Origin: Gnetum montanum
Lineage: Eukaryota; Streptophyta; Gnetopsida; Gnetales; Gnetaceae
Direction: 5' to 3'
Assembly: GCA_015680685.1 (NCBI GenBank)
Contig: MNCI01023340.1
Location: 216,715 to 280,714 of the forward strand
Length of the DNA: 64,000 nucleotides
Positions 22,640 to 35,234 of this stretch are shown one piece after another. The notes below the pieces were generated by a model, which did not search any database, had not been told where the DNA came from, and saw nothing but the letters and a program-made list of their open reading frames with translations. Made by a program: the position numbers and the translations under genes. Each line of letters begins with the position of its first letter. Positions within the stretch are counted from its first letter, which is position 1.

Positions 22640-24420
22640 ATGATTCAAAAATGCCAATTCCCTAAGAATTCAATGTGTTGTACACTCATCTAGATCAGTT
22701 TGTACCTAATTTCACCTTCATCCTACATCAAGATGAGTAGCTACAGTGGAGAGATATGGAGGGCAATGTTGTGTTACCTTGCAACTAATTTGTTCCTGGG
22801 ATGTTGCTCCAAACTCTTAGGAGGCTAGGCATCTAGTATCTCCATGATGAATAGGTTATGCAAGACCATGACTACTGGGACTATCACCCCATAGAAACAC
22901 AATGCAAACTAGATTGGCACTAGCAGAAGCACCATGAAGCTACGAAGGGGAAAAGGTTCACTAATCCCTTGTTCATGTTGAACCAAAATGACAATGAGAA
23001 TCCTACCTATAGGGGTTTTCAACATGAAGATTCTCCATCCCTTGACTCCAATGAAGGGTGCTTGAACCTAAATCTATAGTCCACTATTAACAATCTAGGT
23101 TCAAGCAAAATTGCTAGTCAAGGTAGGGGGTCAAGCAAGCATTGTGATGATATTAAACCTGATGATAGTGGCTATGACAAGTGAAGAGGAGGTGCTAGAA
23201 ACCATGGTGGTGGTGGTCCTCCTCTCTCTTCATCAACATCTTCTAATTCCTCTAAATATGATCAAAACCATAGGTAACAAAATGATGATGAAGGTGAATA
23301 CCGGGATAATGATCATAGGCCCCACCATGAACAAAGGGGTAGCTAGGAACATCATAGGCATCATCGAAATCATGATGATGTTGAACCTTTGCTGGTAACT
23401 TGAAGCATGCTAAACATTGTAGAGGTAATCAAAATTCCAACTAGGCATGTGAAATATGGTAGAATCAAGAGGTTGGATATGAGAAATATTCCTAGATTTG
23501 AAAGGGGATATAATTTAGATCCACTTACCCATCTTCAAGCCTTTCACAATGCTTGTGCCTTGTAGAATATAGAGAATAATTGCCAAGTATTAAGCTATTC
23601 CCCATGACACTTATAAAAGAAGTAAAAAATTGGTATTGCTCCTTGGAGCTAGAATTAATTTGCAAATGGAGTACAATGCTTGAGTTGTTTAATGACAAAT
23701 ATCAGATGTACTCTAGAGTGTTCGATTTGAGAAAGCAAATCCAAGGTGATAAGGAACACATGAACCCTTGGATGCAGTCATGGATAAGTATTATTCCCTT
23801 TTGCATGGATGTCTTGGCCATGGTTATTCTCAATGGAAGCATCTTCGCCATATCATAGATGGGTTCCAATAAGAAACAAGTAGAACTCTTGGGATCTATG
23901 CCCAAGGGATATTGTCAAAACTAAGAGCCCATTAGATTCAAAGATTGATTGAGTAGGTTGCAAAAGAAGAAGGTGAGTTGAGAAAATAAGAAAGTGGTAA
24001 GAAATATAATAGGGACCCTTCCATTAGAAAAAGTGAGGCCTAGTTCTATGACAGTGTGGGGGAGGTATCACTTGATGAAGTGGTGTAGTGAAAAACCTCA
24101 CCAATTCAAAAATCTATGTCTAAACTTTCTACCAAGGTTGACAAAATATGGAAATATTTGAATCAAAAATTTCAAACTGCTCTAACAATTACAAAAGAAT
24201 CCAAAGAACAAGGTAGTGATCATGACTATAGGAGAAGAAAAGAAGCTAAATGTGCCTACCAAAGGGGTAAGGGAAAATATACTATAGTGTAAGAGGTTGT
24301 AGAGTTAGAATTAGATGATGATGGTGGGTATGACATTTTCCAATATAAACATTTCAAGGAATGTTTCCTTGTTGTGTCACACTTACAAGAATCTAGGATG
24401 TACGCTCTGAATCCTAGACT
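22640..24420 (+). pseudogene. gag: TE2 gag
   Basis: The N-terminal part is Asn/Asp/His-rich with a Gly-rich GGGPP region (about 23200). The capsid (retrotransposon gag) core at 23580-23870 reads LFPMTLIKEVKNWYCSLE, then FNDKYQMYSRVFDLRKQIQG after one stop-free run; the family's LFP.TL...A..WY signature is clear. No intact zinc knuckle is visible. Stops occur throughout outside the core. Confidence 0.75.
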
Positions 24421-25053
24421 GGCATAAAGGTAAGCATCTATAAGGTTTTCTTATCCTCAAGGCAACCTAAGGTACTTCCACCAACAATAATAGGCTTATT
24501 ATCCAAGTGGAACTCCACCACAACCATATGAGTAGTACCATCAGTGTTAACATCCATAGTCATCAAGGATGCCATCATCAAGATAATAGTACCCTTACAT
24601 GTAGCTAGATTAGTATGGGTACTATATTTAGTAACCCATGTCTCTGCGTGACTCTCCCAGTCACACTTCTTTTTAGCATTACTACTACTATTCAAAGTAT
24701 TATTGAACTCATCCTTCATCTCCTAGAAGGGAATCCCCATATCCTTATCATTCTTATCATCCTTCAACACATGTTCTTCCATCCTCAACCCAATTACCAC
24801 TTACTCCATTCATGCAAGGTGAAATTCTTGTGCAACCATAGCAACATAATGCTGCTAGGATTGTTAACTTACAATTGGATCCTCAACCAAGTGGGTTGAA
24901 ATCTAGATCCTATAAAAGATCATTCTTTTAAACCAATAGTCCTACTAATCCCTCACCTACTTATGTGATTGATTAACTTGTGTCTCCTTTATTATCTACA
25001 TCCATTCCTTTCAAGATCCCTTCAAACCAAATGCCCCCAAGGTCCATACTATC

Positions 25054-25434
25054 ATGTTAACTCATGATGTATTTGATTGGATCAAGGATGATAACCTTTC
25101 CAGGAAAAGAGCTAATCCTAGAAGTCCTATCATCTACTTGCAGATTGTTGGGAGTGAGTTTTACAAGGCTCTTCTCGATTCAATTTTTAGTGTCAACGTG
25201 ATTTTACATGAAATGTACAATGCTTGGAACTTACCTCCTTTCAAGAAGAGCAACATATATTTAGAATTGGCAAATCAGTCCATCACTATTCCCTTGGAAC
25301 TAGTGAAGGACATTATAATCATCAGTTGTGGGTGGTCGTATCCTATCAATTTCCTAGTGATCAAAGTTGAAAATTGCAAGGGGGACTTCATAATAATTAT
25401 GGGAAGGGCTTGGTTTAGCACTATTGTTATGTGA
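25054..25434 (+). pseudogene. pol: TE2 protease domain
   Basis: Open for 126 codons. A retropepsin-like segment FYKALLDSIFSVNVI is recognisable, with the expected Asp-Ser-Gly active site read as Asp-Ser-Ile, so catalysis is lost. It is followed by an ILVIKV...GDFIIIMGRAWF part matching the family's I.GRPWL region. N-terminal domain of pol, directly upstream of RT. Confidence 0.7.
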
Positions 25435-26049
25435 ATGGGCATTAGAAATATTTCCCTAAAGATTTCTAAGGAAAATGCATTCAAAAAGATCAAGAAGAAG
25501 CAAGCTCCATGCATCGCATATAATGATATAGGGTGCAACTGTGTGAAAAAACTCCAGTCTATTAAAAGCACATCAATTAAAGCATGTAAATAGTATGAAT
25601 ATGAAATTGAAATCCAAAAGTGCCTATATGAAGTAGCTACAAAATAGGAGGGTATCTAGTGACTAATAGTTGATTATGAAAGTAGCACACTTTGCATGGA
25701 ACATATGAAGATCCTAACTTATGCATATGTTGAGGGCATGGATGACCTGGAGCAAGTTCATCACAAACTATTCAATGATGAACCTAATGATATCAATTGA
25801 GAAGAGTTGGAAATCCCCGACAATTTTAAACAGGAGCCCTTAGAGTTGAAAACTCTACCTACCATCCTAGAATATGCATTTTTGAAAAATGAAAAGCTAG
25901 TAATAATCAATGCCAACCTTGCTTCTAAGTAGAAAAGTATGTTGTTAAAGGTGGTCAATAAATGGCCAATAGGCTTTGCTTATTCATATCCTATACTCAC
26001 AAGGATTCATCCTAGGATATGCCAACATTACATCTATACTAATCTGGCC

Positions 26050-26620
26050 ATGAAGCCAAAGAGATAGCCATAGCAGTAGCTGAATCCTAAATTGAAACAA
26101 ATCATCAAAGAGGAAATTGAACAACTCCTTAAGGTAGGGTTCATCTATCAAATTGTGGATAGTGAGTGGGTTAGCCCACTTGTAATTATGCCAAAGAAAG
26201 GTGGTAAGTGATGGGCTTGTATTAATTTTAGGCTATTGGACATGGTGACATTCAAAGATCATTTTCCATTGTCATTTGTGAACTAGGTGTTGAACACTAT
26301 TTCTAGGCATTGCTATTATAGATTTCTAGATGGTTATAGTGGCTATAACCAAATTCATATCATGCTCAAGGATTAGGCCAAAATAATATTCACAAGTCCC
26401 TAGGGAACTTTTCCATATTATAATATGCCCTTTGGTCTGTGTAATGCCCCTACAACTTTTCAATGCTTGGTCTTGAGCATTTTTTTAGCAATAGATTAGT
26501 AGTAGAGTAGAAGTCTTCATGGATGAATTCTCCACCTATGGTGCTACATTTAAGAAATCCCTGGATAGCCTTGAGCAAGTACTTAAAAGATGCATGGAGA
26601 GTAATATTTAGCTCAATTGG
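26050..26620 (+). pseudogene. pol: TE2 reverse transcriptase domain
   Basis: Read with stops, it contains EEIEQLLKVGFI, SEWVSPLVIMPKKGG, a RFLDGYSGYNQI palm motif and MPFGLCNAPTTFQ at about 26424. This is the Ty3 RT order. The YxDD-equivalent region (about 26510) is destroyed by stops. Confidence 0.85.
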
Positions 26621-26779
26621 TAAAAGAGCCATCTCATTATCTAAGAAGGCATTATGTTGGGACACATAATTTCTCAAGCAGCGATTGAGATGAACCCTAA
26701 AATGATTTGGGCCATCTAAGGAATAACTTGCAAACTAGAAATCATTAAAGATGTTTAGTCATTTCTTGGATACACTAGC

Positions 26780-27300
26780 TACTACAATGATTCATATAGA
26801 ATTTCTCTAAGATAGCAAAACCATTGGTCGAGGTCACAAAGAAAGATGTTCCATTCATATGGTTCAAGGAATGTGAAAAGGCATTCCAATAGCTTAAGGA
26901 GAGGCTTGTAGAGACTCCAATTCTATGAGCACCTAATTAATTCCAACCATTTTACATTATGATAAATGCATTAAACTCTACCTTGGGAGCTATTTTTATG
27001 TAGTTGGACAATAAAAAATGTTCATATTGCATCCACTATGCAAGCTAAAGCATTATGGGTGCATAGCTCAATTACACCATAATGGAAAAAGAGTTTATGG
27101 CAGTGGTGTATGCTTTGGAGAAGTTCAAGCACTATGTGCTTAGATACAAGGTATTTATCCACACTGTTCACAGTTCCATTCACTTCCTAATGAATAAACC
27201 AATGGTGAGTCCCCATGTCAAATGGTGACTAGTGATCTTGTAGAAGTTTGATATTACAATGGTAGATTGAAATGGGACTGAGAATGTATCATTGATCACT
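26780..27300 (+). pseudogene. pol: TE2 RNase H domain
   Basis: A degenerate Ty3 RNase H after RT, with FYIMINALNSTLGAIF, then MEKEFMAVVYALEKFKHYVL and an IHTVHSSIHFLMNK stretch, matching the family's DAS..A.G...., EKE.LA.V.A..KFR.YL and D...L..L pattern. The first active-site Asp appears as Asn. Confidence 0.75.
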
Positions 27301-27512
27301 TCTCTCAGTTACGATGGGATAGTAAAGAGGATGAGAGCCTACTCTCTAATCAATTTCCTGATGAACTCCTCTATGCTGGTGCAATAAATGAAGAATTTTT
27401 TGCTAAACCAAAATGGTATGGTGGCATCTTTACTTATCTTTTTACTCATGAGATGCCACAAGAGTTGAATCATCATAAGAAATAATAGTTTCTTCATCAA
27501 GCCAAATGCTTC

Positions 27513-28100
27513 ATGGAGATTAATGGACATCTTAACAAGGTGTGCATTGATGGCCTGGTTCGTTGGTATGTTCCTAATGTTAATGAACTACACATTCATC
27601 AAGATGCTCATGAGGGTCCTTGTGGGGGCCACTATGTAGGGAGATGCACAACCATTAAAATCATAATGGCTTGGTACTATTGGTCAAAAATATTTAGGGA
27701 TGCCCATGAAATTGTCCATTCTTGTGAACGTTGTCAATGAGCTGGTGGGATGACCACTCAAATGGAGGAACCTCAACAACCACTAGAACCCTTCAACATT
27801 TGGAGCATAGACTTCATGGGTTCCATCACATCCATGTCAAATGGAAATGCATACATAATAGTCATTGTTGACTATTATATAAAATGGAAAAAAGTAGTAG
27901 CTATCACCTACTATACATCTTTTACATCTACATGGTTTATACAACACAATATTGTAAATAGGTTTGGAGTGCCACATGCATTGATTTCTGATAATGGTAC
28001 CCATTTTACATGTGCTACTTTCTGCAAGCTCATGCAACTCCTAAGGGTTGAACATAAATTAGCAAGACCCTACCACCCTAAGCCAATGGTTAAGTAGAGG
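27513..28100 (+). pseudogene. pol: TE2 integrase, zinc-binding and catalytic domains
   Basis: 27513-27740 encodes the HHCC zinc-binding domain (HQDAHEGPCGGHYVG...CERCQ). After one stop, 27750-28097 encodes the catalytic core: SIDFMG carries the first Asp and ISDNGTHFT the second; the Glu should lie just past the stop at 28096. This is the best preserved part of pol. Confidence 0.85.
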
Positions 28101-28650
28101 TTACTAATAGGGACATCATGAAAATCTTAACAAGAATAATTAGCAAATATAGGAGATACTGGAGCACTAAACTTAATGATGACCTCTAGGCATACTGCTC
28201 AACATGGAAACTCCCTATAGGCCACACTCCCTATGAGTTAGTGTACAAAAAATTACCAACTCTTCTAATTCAATCTGAGCTTCATACACTTTCAATAGAT
28301 TATGACCTTGAACTTCACCTAAGCCTAGCACAAAAAGAAATATTGATCAACCTTAACGTGCAAGATGAAAATTGATTAGTGTCCCTATCCTTGAATGAAG
28401 TGCACAAAGCATTTAGTAAATAGCACCATGAACTTAGGATAAGGAAAGTGAAATTTCAACTTAAAGACAAGGTCCTCTACTAGAACCCCACAGACATACC
28501 TCGATGAACTAAGTTCTAGACATTGTGGAAAGGGCCTTACATCATTTATGAAACTTTGTCTTCTAGGGCCATGTTGATTTAGAAACCTAAGAGCCCGAAC
28601 AAAAAAGTAGCTAGTCAAACCTTTCCATGAGCCCACACAAGCTAGTGCAA
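28101..28650 (+). pseudogene. pol: TE2 integrase C-terminal region
   Basis: Continues the integrase with a RKYWSTKLND-like stretch, a GHTPYELVYKK segment at 28220 and a VSLNEVHKAF part, corresponding to the family's W...L.DALWAYRT..K.P.G..PY..V block. Several stops. Confidence 0.6.
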
Positions 28651-28709
28651 GCAACACCTCATCTAATATATGACCTTGCTCAATCTTTAGGATCTCCTCC
28701 TTTCAACAT

Positions 28710-30768
28710 AGTTGTGGGGGAGATGGCCATCCATGCTAATCTACTAAGTGGCTCCTTAATTTTTCTACTTTTTTATTTTTTTTCATACCTTTTTGTTTCA
28801 CACTTTCTTTATTTTTATACCATTTTTATTTTACACTTTATTATTTTTCAAAATTTTTGTTTTACAACATTGTTAATATTTTTTATTTTTCTTGAATAAT
28901 TTTATAATTTTTTGTATACTTTACTTTATTTTGGTGTAAATTTTTATTGTTTTATAATAAAAGTGCTTTATTGCCAATAGGGCGCAATGGTACTATAGTT
29001 GTTTACTAATGGTGGTTTGTATCTAATGTTTTTGATTGCTAATGTCTAGTTTCTATTTTTGAATTTTGATGACTGATGACTAAGCTAGGTTTCTTTTTCA
29101 TGGAATAAGCAGTGAATCTATGGCATCCACCCATCCACCAATTCTATGATTTTTCTAGTTTTGGAAATATGATGTCCCTTTTTCATTAATAAGACTTTAA
29201 TGAACTTGTGACCTTGGTAGTTTCCAAACTTGAAAAAGATTTAAAGACTTGAAAAGGGTGTGACTTCAAGGGGGTTCAATACTCTTTAAGCCTCTCTACT
29301 TGCTTGAGTGCATTTGTGTTTTCATTGATTTCTTACTAATTCATGTTGACAAATAACAAGAAGTTGAGTAAGTCTTTTTGTTGATGGTTGCCATTGAAAA
29401 ATACATAAAAACATTAAAAAAAACATAATGAGAATTTAAAGCACATCCCTTAGACAAAATAAATGGGCTATAGGCACTAGTTTTGTGACTAGAAAGACAT
29501 GTTACCCATCCCTGACGATCCCCTCTAACTAAGGCCCTTTCTCACTTCCTAATTCTCTTGTCTTATCAAATAAGAAATAGTGATTATTTGTGAGGCATTC
29601 TTATGTCTTGAGGAGATGGATCGGTTCTAGAGTGGTGATGCAAAGTCACTAAAAGTGGTTGGTTTTGATATGGACTAAGGATGGACTTTATTAGGTCATT
29701 TGACCATGAAATTCATAAGGGACTTCATGTGACCATGATTGGAAAACCCATTCCACTCTCTATCTCATTCATCAATGCTTTCCATAACTCACATCAGTAC
29801 TAGTTTTCATGTTTTTTTTCAATGTCTTAGTTTGACATGTTGAATTTTTAGGTAGATTCTTTGGATTTTGGTCCTTAACGTTTTGTAACGATTAATTAAG
29901 TATGGGGCCCATAGACTCCTTAGTTGAGGTTTTTCAAGGGTAAAACGGGCATAAGCCTGCTATTGGAAGGACCACTTACATGCCTCTCAATTGAGCTAGT
30001 TCAGTCCCTTATCCTTGGACATTTGGTAATTAAATATTTTGCAATCCCCATCAGTTCCATCCAATTGTATGGTCCTTAAATCATTTCTCTAAAAAATATC
30101 CATATTTTGTGAAATCTCAAGCCCTCTTCATGTATTTCATTATGTTCTTGGCTTTTTGGACTTCCATTTGACTCTAATTTTGTTGAAAAACTCCTTGTAT
30201 TTTTCAAAATTTTGACTTGGTCGACAATGGTCAATAGCTACATCAACTAGGCCCAGTTGACACAACCAACTACATCAACTTGGCCCCATCGACAAGGCCT
30301 AGTCAATGCAATGGAAAAATTCTATATCTAGCACCCACCACTTAGGAATTTTTTGCCATTTGCTTCAAATGTAAGGGGAGTTTTTATAATTTTTTAGAGA
30401 CTAAAACCTTTCAAAGCTTGTAATTTTCAAACCATTTGTCCAATTCACCCCATTCTTTAGCCCTGCAACTTCCAAAGGTATGCTTTACATCATGGGGGCC
30501 ACAAACCTTAGGTTTTTTTATAGAAAATTTTTCTAACTCCCCCATGAGTTTATAAATAAATTAATATTAAATCATCAACCTATGAGAGTTAAACCCTTCC
30601 AACATACTCTAATAACCTATTTAATCAAATAAAAAAAAATAATATTAAAATAATTAAACCAACTATGATACAAATTTTCCCAAGTGTAACTACCCGAAGA
30701 GATAAGGTATTCCAAATGTTTCAAACTTACACATTAACTGCTAATGCTTGATCATGTTGTGATTATAG
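28710..30768. other. TE2 spacer between pol and ORFX
   Basis: No coding. It starts with a purine run (GTGGGGGAGATGG, 28713-28725) like the element's polypurine tract, then a very T-rich stretch (28755-28925). At about 30215-30320 it holds words shared with the LTR U3 (TACATCAAC, AGTCAATGCAA). Confidence 0.55.
30758..30768 (+). promoter_or_regulatory. Possible splice acceptor at the ORFX start (TE2)
   Basis: TGTGATTATAG immediately before ATG; 17 of 19 bases around the junction match TE1. Confidence 0.4.
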
Positions 30769-33630
30769 ATGGCACCTAGATCGAAATGCCCATAGGAAGG
30801 AGGATCATCTCAACTAAGGGAAAAACAACCTAGTTGGAAGAGAGCATCAAGAACAAGCCCAAGAATAGGCAACAAAAATTCATGCAACAGGACCTCTTCA
30901 AGAGGAGCCCAAAAGTGGAATCTATCTACAAGATTCTTGAGGAAGTAGTTGTAACTGAACAATCCCATCAAGATGAGGCACTAGGACTAGTACCAAGACT
31001 TTAGATCACATTGAATTAAGCTTTCCTTGATTAGATCAAGCCTCATGACATCCAATGTTCAATTCTCCAAGAATTGATCTTTGGACCATTCTTAGAACAT
31101 GCTCCACTAGAAGTCAAGACATAGTTGCAAAACTCTTCCATGTGGCCAATCATCACTTCTAGTGGGAAATGCACATGGAAGAGACATATCTCTTTTGGAA
31201 TGGTAGGTGGGTGGGAGCCATTATGAAGATCAAGGATATTCAGGTCTCCTACTCAGTAGAGGCCATTGTGTAGACCCTTGGGTTGCCTAATATTGGAACA
31301 AATTTGACAGAGATCTCTACACAAGTAGACCTAGAGGCAAAGAAGGAGTGAACCCAGTGATGTTATGGAGTGGACTTCATGGAGTATGGTGCACTCACCC
31401 TAGTGGAACATGTATATTTCAACATAGTGACCTATCACCTCAATTTGATGATGAGGCCTAGTAAGATAATTACCTTTTCTACTTGTGCATGTGTTGCTCT
31501 AAGTGGAAAATTCCCTATGAACCTTCCACAACTGATCTATCTAGAGATAGAGAAGTGATTTAAAGAAAATGAACATGGAAGGAAGTTCATGCCCTTTCCT
31601 TACCTCATCAAAAAACTATGCAAATAGGTAGGAATAGTTTGCTACACCAATGATACAATTAGACATACTCCTTCTACTTCTTAGGTAGAAATGATAAAAG
31701 ATAAGATCCTTGCCACGACTAAGGAAGAGAAGCATAAACTAGTACCTCCATTGGCTACTCAAAAAATAACATTGGAGCCTTGCGCTACCCTTGAATGAAT
31801 GCATGAAATCTGATAGCAGCTCTAGCATGAGCAAGAGCAGCAAGCAAGAACAAGTATTGGTGATCCATTTGTGTATCCCCTAGCAATGCATCACCTCAAC
31901 AAAGTGGCCTGAACCATTAGCAAAATGAAGGAAGGTGGACCAATATTTTTATTCTAAAGAATGCAACTACCCATGAGATCAAATCCTAGAGCTAGAAAGG
32001 TAACGGTCTCTCTCTCACAATAGCAGCAATTTTCAGAAATCTCTAGGAATGTCGTTTCTTTCTTGATGCATTTGGAGGAGGGCTAGGGGGCAACTATCTT
32101 GATGATACAACATCATGGGCAAGAGAAAATAGTAGAGGTGGTTGTTGATAGAATTTCTAAGGTATTAAATGCACCTGTGGCATCTGTACAAGATGTTTCT
32201 ACACTTAGAGATGTACAAATGTTCGTAGGAACAACTAGCAGCAAATTGAGTGTAGCCCAACTCAAGGAGTTGCTAAATCAATTGGTGGAAATTAGGAAAC
32301 TAATTCTAGATGTCTTTGATCTTCCATATACATCACTACAACCCAGTCAAAATAATTGAAAGCAAGAGGAAAATGCATTATCATGAAAGGGTAACTTGAA
32401 ATAGTCTAGGCTCAAAACTAATGCCTGGCTATAGAGATTGTTGAAGTAAGAGCCCATCTTGCTGATCTTGTGTTTCTCAACCCTACATTGACCTATGATG
32501 AAGCTTTTAAATAGCTTCAAGAAAAGCTCAAGAAGGCTGAAAACATGAAGGACATGATAATATTTGGTCAATCCTTGGCTGATGTTACCATGAATAATAT
32601 CCAAAAGGTCTTGAATCATACTTTCCAGAAGAATGTTAGTTTAATCATAGAAAATCACCACCTATAGAATTTTGATGTGTAGAAGCAACAAATGCAAGAT
32701 TTCATCCATCAATAGTAGGAGAAGCTAGCTAGAGTAAATACTAAACTAAGAAGATTGGCAACCAAAAATAGAAATCTATCCATGAAGGAAGTCATGCCCT
32801 TCTCCAAATATCTGCAATAGAGGTAGCCACCTAGAAAAATAAGGCTCTCAAATTTAAGAGACTCAAAAATCACTACAGAGATCAAGTTGGTCTACAAAAA
32901 GAAATCAATGAAAAACATATTCAAATGAAAAAGGTAAAAGATACGAAGATCCTCTCACAGCCCAAGGAAGGAGGTGATGTTTGGTAGCCTATCTTTGATG
33001 GGCTCAATGACTATAATAAGGCAGAGATCTACATGAAGGAGTTGCAGATCGAGGAGATGATGGAGTACATGGAGCTTGACAATCTCCATTATGCAAATAT
33101 AGTGATGTTGACTATTGGATGATTGTAGTTTGAATTAGAGAAATAGGTGGCCAATTCGTACTTGTTGTATGAAGTTGAGTTTAAGCATCACAAAGACACC
33201 AAGTAGAAGCTTGGAATGGTAAATGCAAAACTTGATGTCGTTAGGCAATGCTTCATCGATCAATGATCTATAGCAGAGAACATGTCCAAGAAAATGAATG
33301 ACTACCAAGAGTTGCAAGATGTAGTAAAGGCATTCAATGTTGAATGCAAACTTTTCACTGCTTAGTTCACAAATGTGAAGGAGCTAATCTCGATAATGCC
33401 ATGTCCTTGGGATGTTCCCATACTGACTCATAATCATGATGTGGTGTCAAACATAAATGATAAAAAGAGTAAGGAGGAGAAGATGAAGGCACTATAGGAT
33501 GCCTTTCATCTTCCACCAAAAGTTGTAGCTATCACAAGACAACCATAACTGCCTCAACCACCATGTGCACTTGAAGCAGGAGAAGGTCCTAAGAGTCTTC
33601 ACTACCTAGGGTCATTTGAACTTCTTCCTT
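30769..33630 (+). pseudogene. TE2 ORFX: accessory protein, full-length but degenerate
   Basis: The start at 30769 reads MAPRSKCP and is basic, as in TE1. The conserved core at 31385-31660 (VYFNIVTYHLNLMM..., FPYLIKKLCK, YTND) aligns residue by residue with TE1 7412-7065 (IYFKIGTYHLFPTKG, FPYLIRRLCQ, YTND). The C-terminal half (32100-33500) is Lys/Glu/Leu-rich and probably coiled coil, and the end is Pro-rich. Many in-frame stops. It lies between pol and the 3' LTR, the position of env-like genes in Athila elements. I see no clear signal peptide or fusion peptide, so an envelope role is not supported. Confidence 0.65.
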
Positions 33631-33864
33631 GTCTTCATGCCATTAGAAGAATTTTGTTTGTTATTTTTATCCTAGTATTCAATTTTTTATCCTAAATAGA
33701 AAAATTTTATAATGATTGTAATTCTATAAACTTAGGCACTTAGTTTTTATTCATGTGTGTTATGTTTATGTATGTCAGTAATTAGTTAATAATCCTATAC
33801 CTTTCCAAAATTTTGTAGGAAACTTGTTCCTCCTTTTGTTTACTTGAGGACAACTTTTCATTCA

Positions 33865-33876
33865 ACTGTGGGGGTA
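33865..33876 (+). promoter_or_regulatory. TE2 polypurine tract
   Basis: CTGTGGGGGTA directly before the 3' LTR, matching TE1's tract. Confidence 0.7.
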
Positions 33877-34786
33877 TGATGAATTACATTTTCTTGGATT
33901 CTATCAATGAGGCCTCATCAAAATGGTCCAGTCAATGCAACCCTGTCAATGTTGCCACATCAACATAGGATTTGATGCATTGATGTGGCCTCATCAACGT
34001 AGTATTTATTTTTGCCTATAAATATGCACTCACCTATCATGTTTATGGCATCTTTTATCATAGTTATAGCTGAGATCTTGTAGTTATTTAGCTTAAAAGT
34101 TAGAATATTTTTCTAAGTGCCTTAAGTAGGAGTCAAAGAGTGTACAGATCTCTATTCAAGCATCATTGTACCTAAGCATGGTAGTGTGTGCAACAATAAA
34201 GATGAGCTTTCTAATAAACCTTCTAAAACTTCAAAATATATTAATTGTTTACTTATGCATTTAATGTTTTATGAAATTTCCTTTAATGCTTTATGTAATT
34301 AAGTAATTAATTAAGATAAATTAATCTAGATTAAATAGTGATTAATTAAGCACATAAGTACAACTAGTTTAAGCATACACTTGGCACTTGGTAATCCTAG
34401 TAACACTTAATGTTTGGTAACCTAATAGCATTAAACATGTTCAAGGTGTATGACAAGTGGGAAAGAATTCTTATGTTAGGATTAGTTAGGTGTAGCTAGT
34501 TAGATTAAATTAGTAATTTAATTATTTTATCTTTTACATTATTATTTACCCTTAGGAAACTTAAAAGATAAACATAAAAATGATAAAAATCATATGCCTT
34601 AGTTGCACTTAATCATACCTTTGCATTGCACAAATGTAATTGGGAAGATAGTGATTGCAACGATTAGTTTCACTTCCTAGAGACCAATGTACTTAGAAGG
34701 CTATAAGTTCATGAAACTCAACCAGATCACACATGAATACTTATTGATTCGTATGATTGGGCATAGGGTCTACTCACCACTCATCA
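33877..34786 (+). repeat. TE2 3' LTR (910 bp)
   Basis: Begins TGATGAATTAC and ends ACTCATCA. TATA box at 34017-34024. It has the fuller U3, including CAGTCAATGCAA, which recurs upstream of ORFX at about 30311. Confidence 0.9.
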
Positions 34787-34791
34787 ATTAC
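34787..34791. repeat. TE2 target-site duplication, right (ATTAC)
   Basis: Pairs with 21532-21536. Confidence 0.9.
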
Positions 34792-35234
34792 CATGTTAAT
34801 AATTATGCTATTTGAATTATTTTTGGTTGGGAACATGACTTTGAAATAGAGTTTGGAGAGGTGGAAAAGATGTTTTCTGCAATGCACTTGCAAGATGGTA
34901 TGTTCTGCTTGTCAATCATCCTCAAGATAACATCTACTTCTAAGGTAGGACTTACTTGGGATAATTGTTTGAGGTCATACACTCTTGACCATCTTAGATA
35001 TAAATTATATCTAATCCAGTTCATCACTATTGTCATGCTTGCAATTAGCACTCTCTTCCTTTTTCTCTTTTTTCTCTTCTATTTCCATTTGATGTTCTAT
35101 TTTTCATTTATTTGTTTGTTTATTTTATGTTTTTGAAGAATGTTTTTGTGTTTTTGTGTTTGTTGTTGATGTCCTATATTGTGTATTACTTCTATTTTTT
35201 AGTGTTCTCATTTCAATTTTTATCTTCTTAACAA
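34792..35234. other. Sequence between TE2 and LINE remnant
   Basis: T-rich with only short ORFs; nothing recognised. Continuous with sequence left of 21532 before TE2 inserted. Confidence 0.4.

Larger units (their letters stand above)
21537..34786 (+). mobile_element. TE2: complete, inactive Athila-like Ty3 LTR retrotransposon (13.25 kb)
   Basis: LTRs at 21537-22391 and 33877-34786 are flanked by a perfect 5-bp duplication, ATTAC (21532-21536 and 34787-34791). A primer site follows the left LTR and a TGTGGGGGTA polypurine tract precedes the right one. Inside, in order, are gag, protease, RT, RNase H, integrase, a non-coding spacer of about 2 kb, and ORFX. The protease-RT-RH-IN order defines Ty3. 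Length, tRNA-Asp-like primer site and an extra 3' ORF suggest the Athila group. Every frame has several stops. The 5' LTR first base pair has decayed from TG to TA. Confidence 0.9.

Noticed and set aside
23111-23398. Met/Val/Ile-rich 95-codon ORF as a membrane protein
   Set aside because: It is the wrong frame of the TE2 gag's Asp/His/Gly-rich region.
30769-33630. ORFX as a true retroviral envelope gene
   Set aside because: The position fits, but I see no signal peptide, fusion peptide or clear membrane anchor; the core resembles a plant transposon-associated domain.
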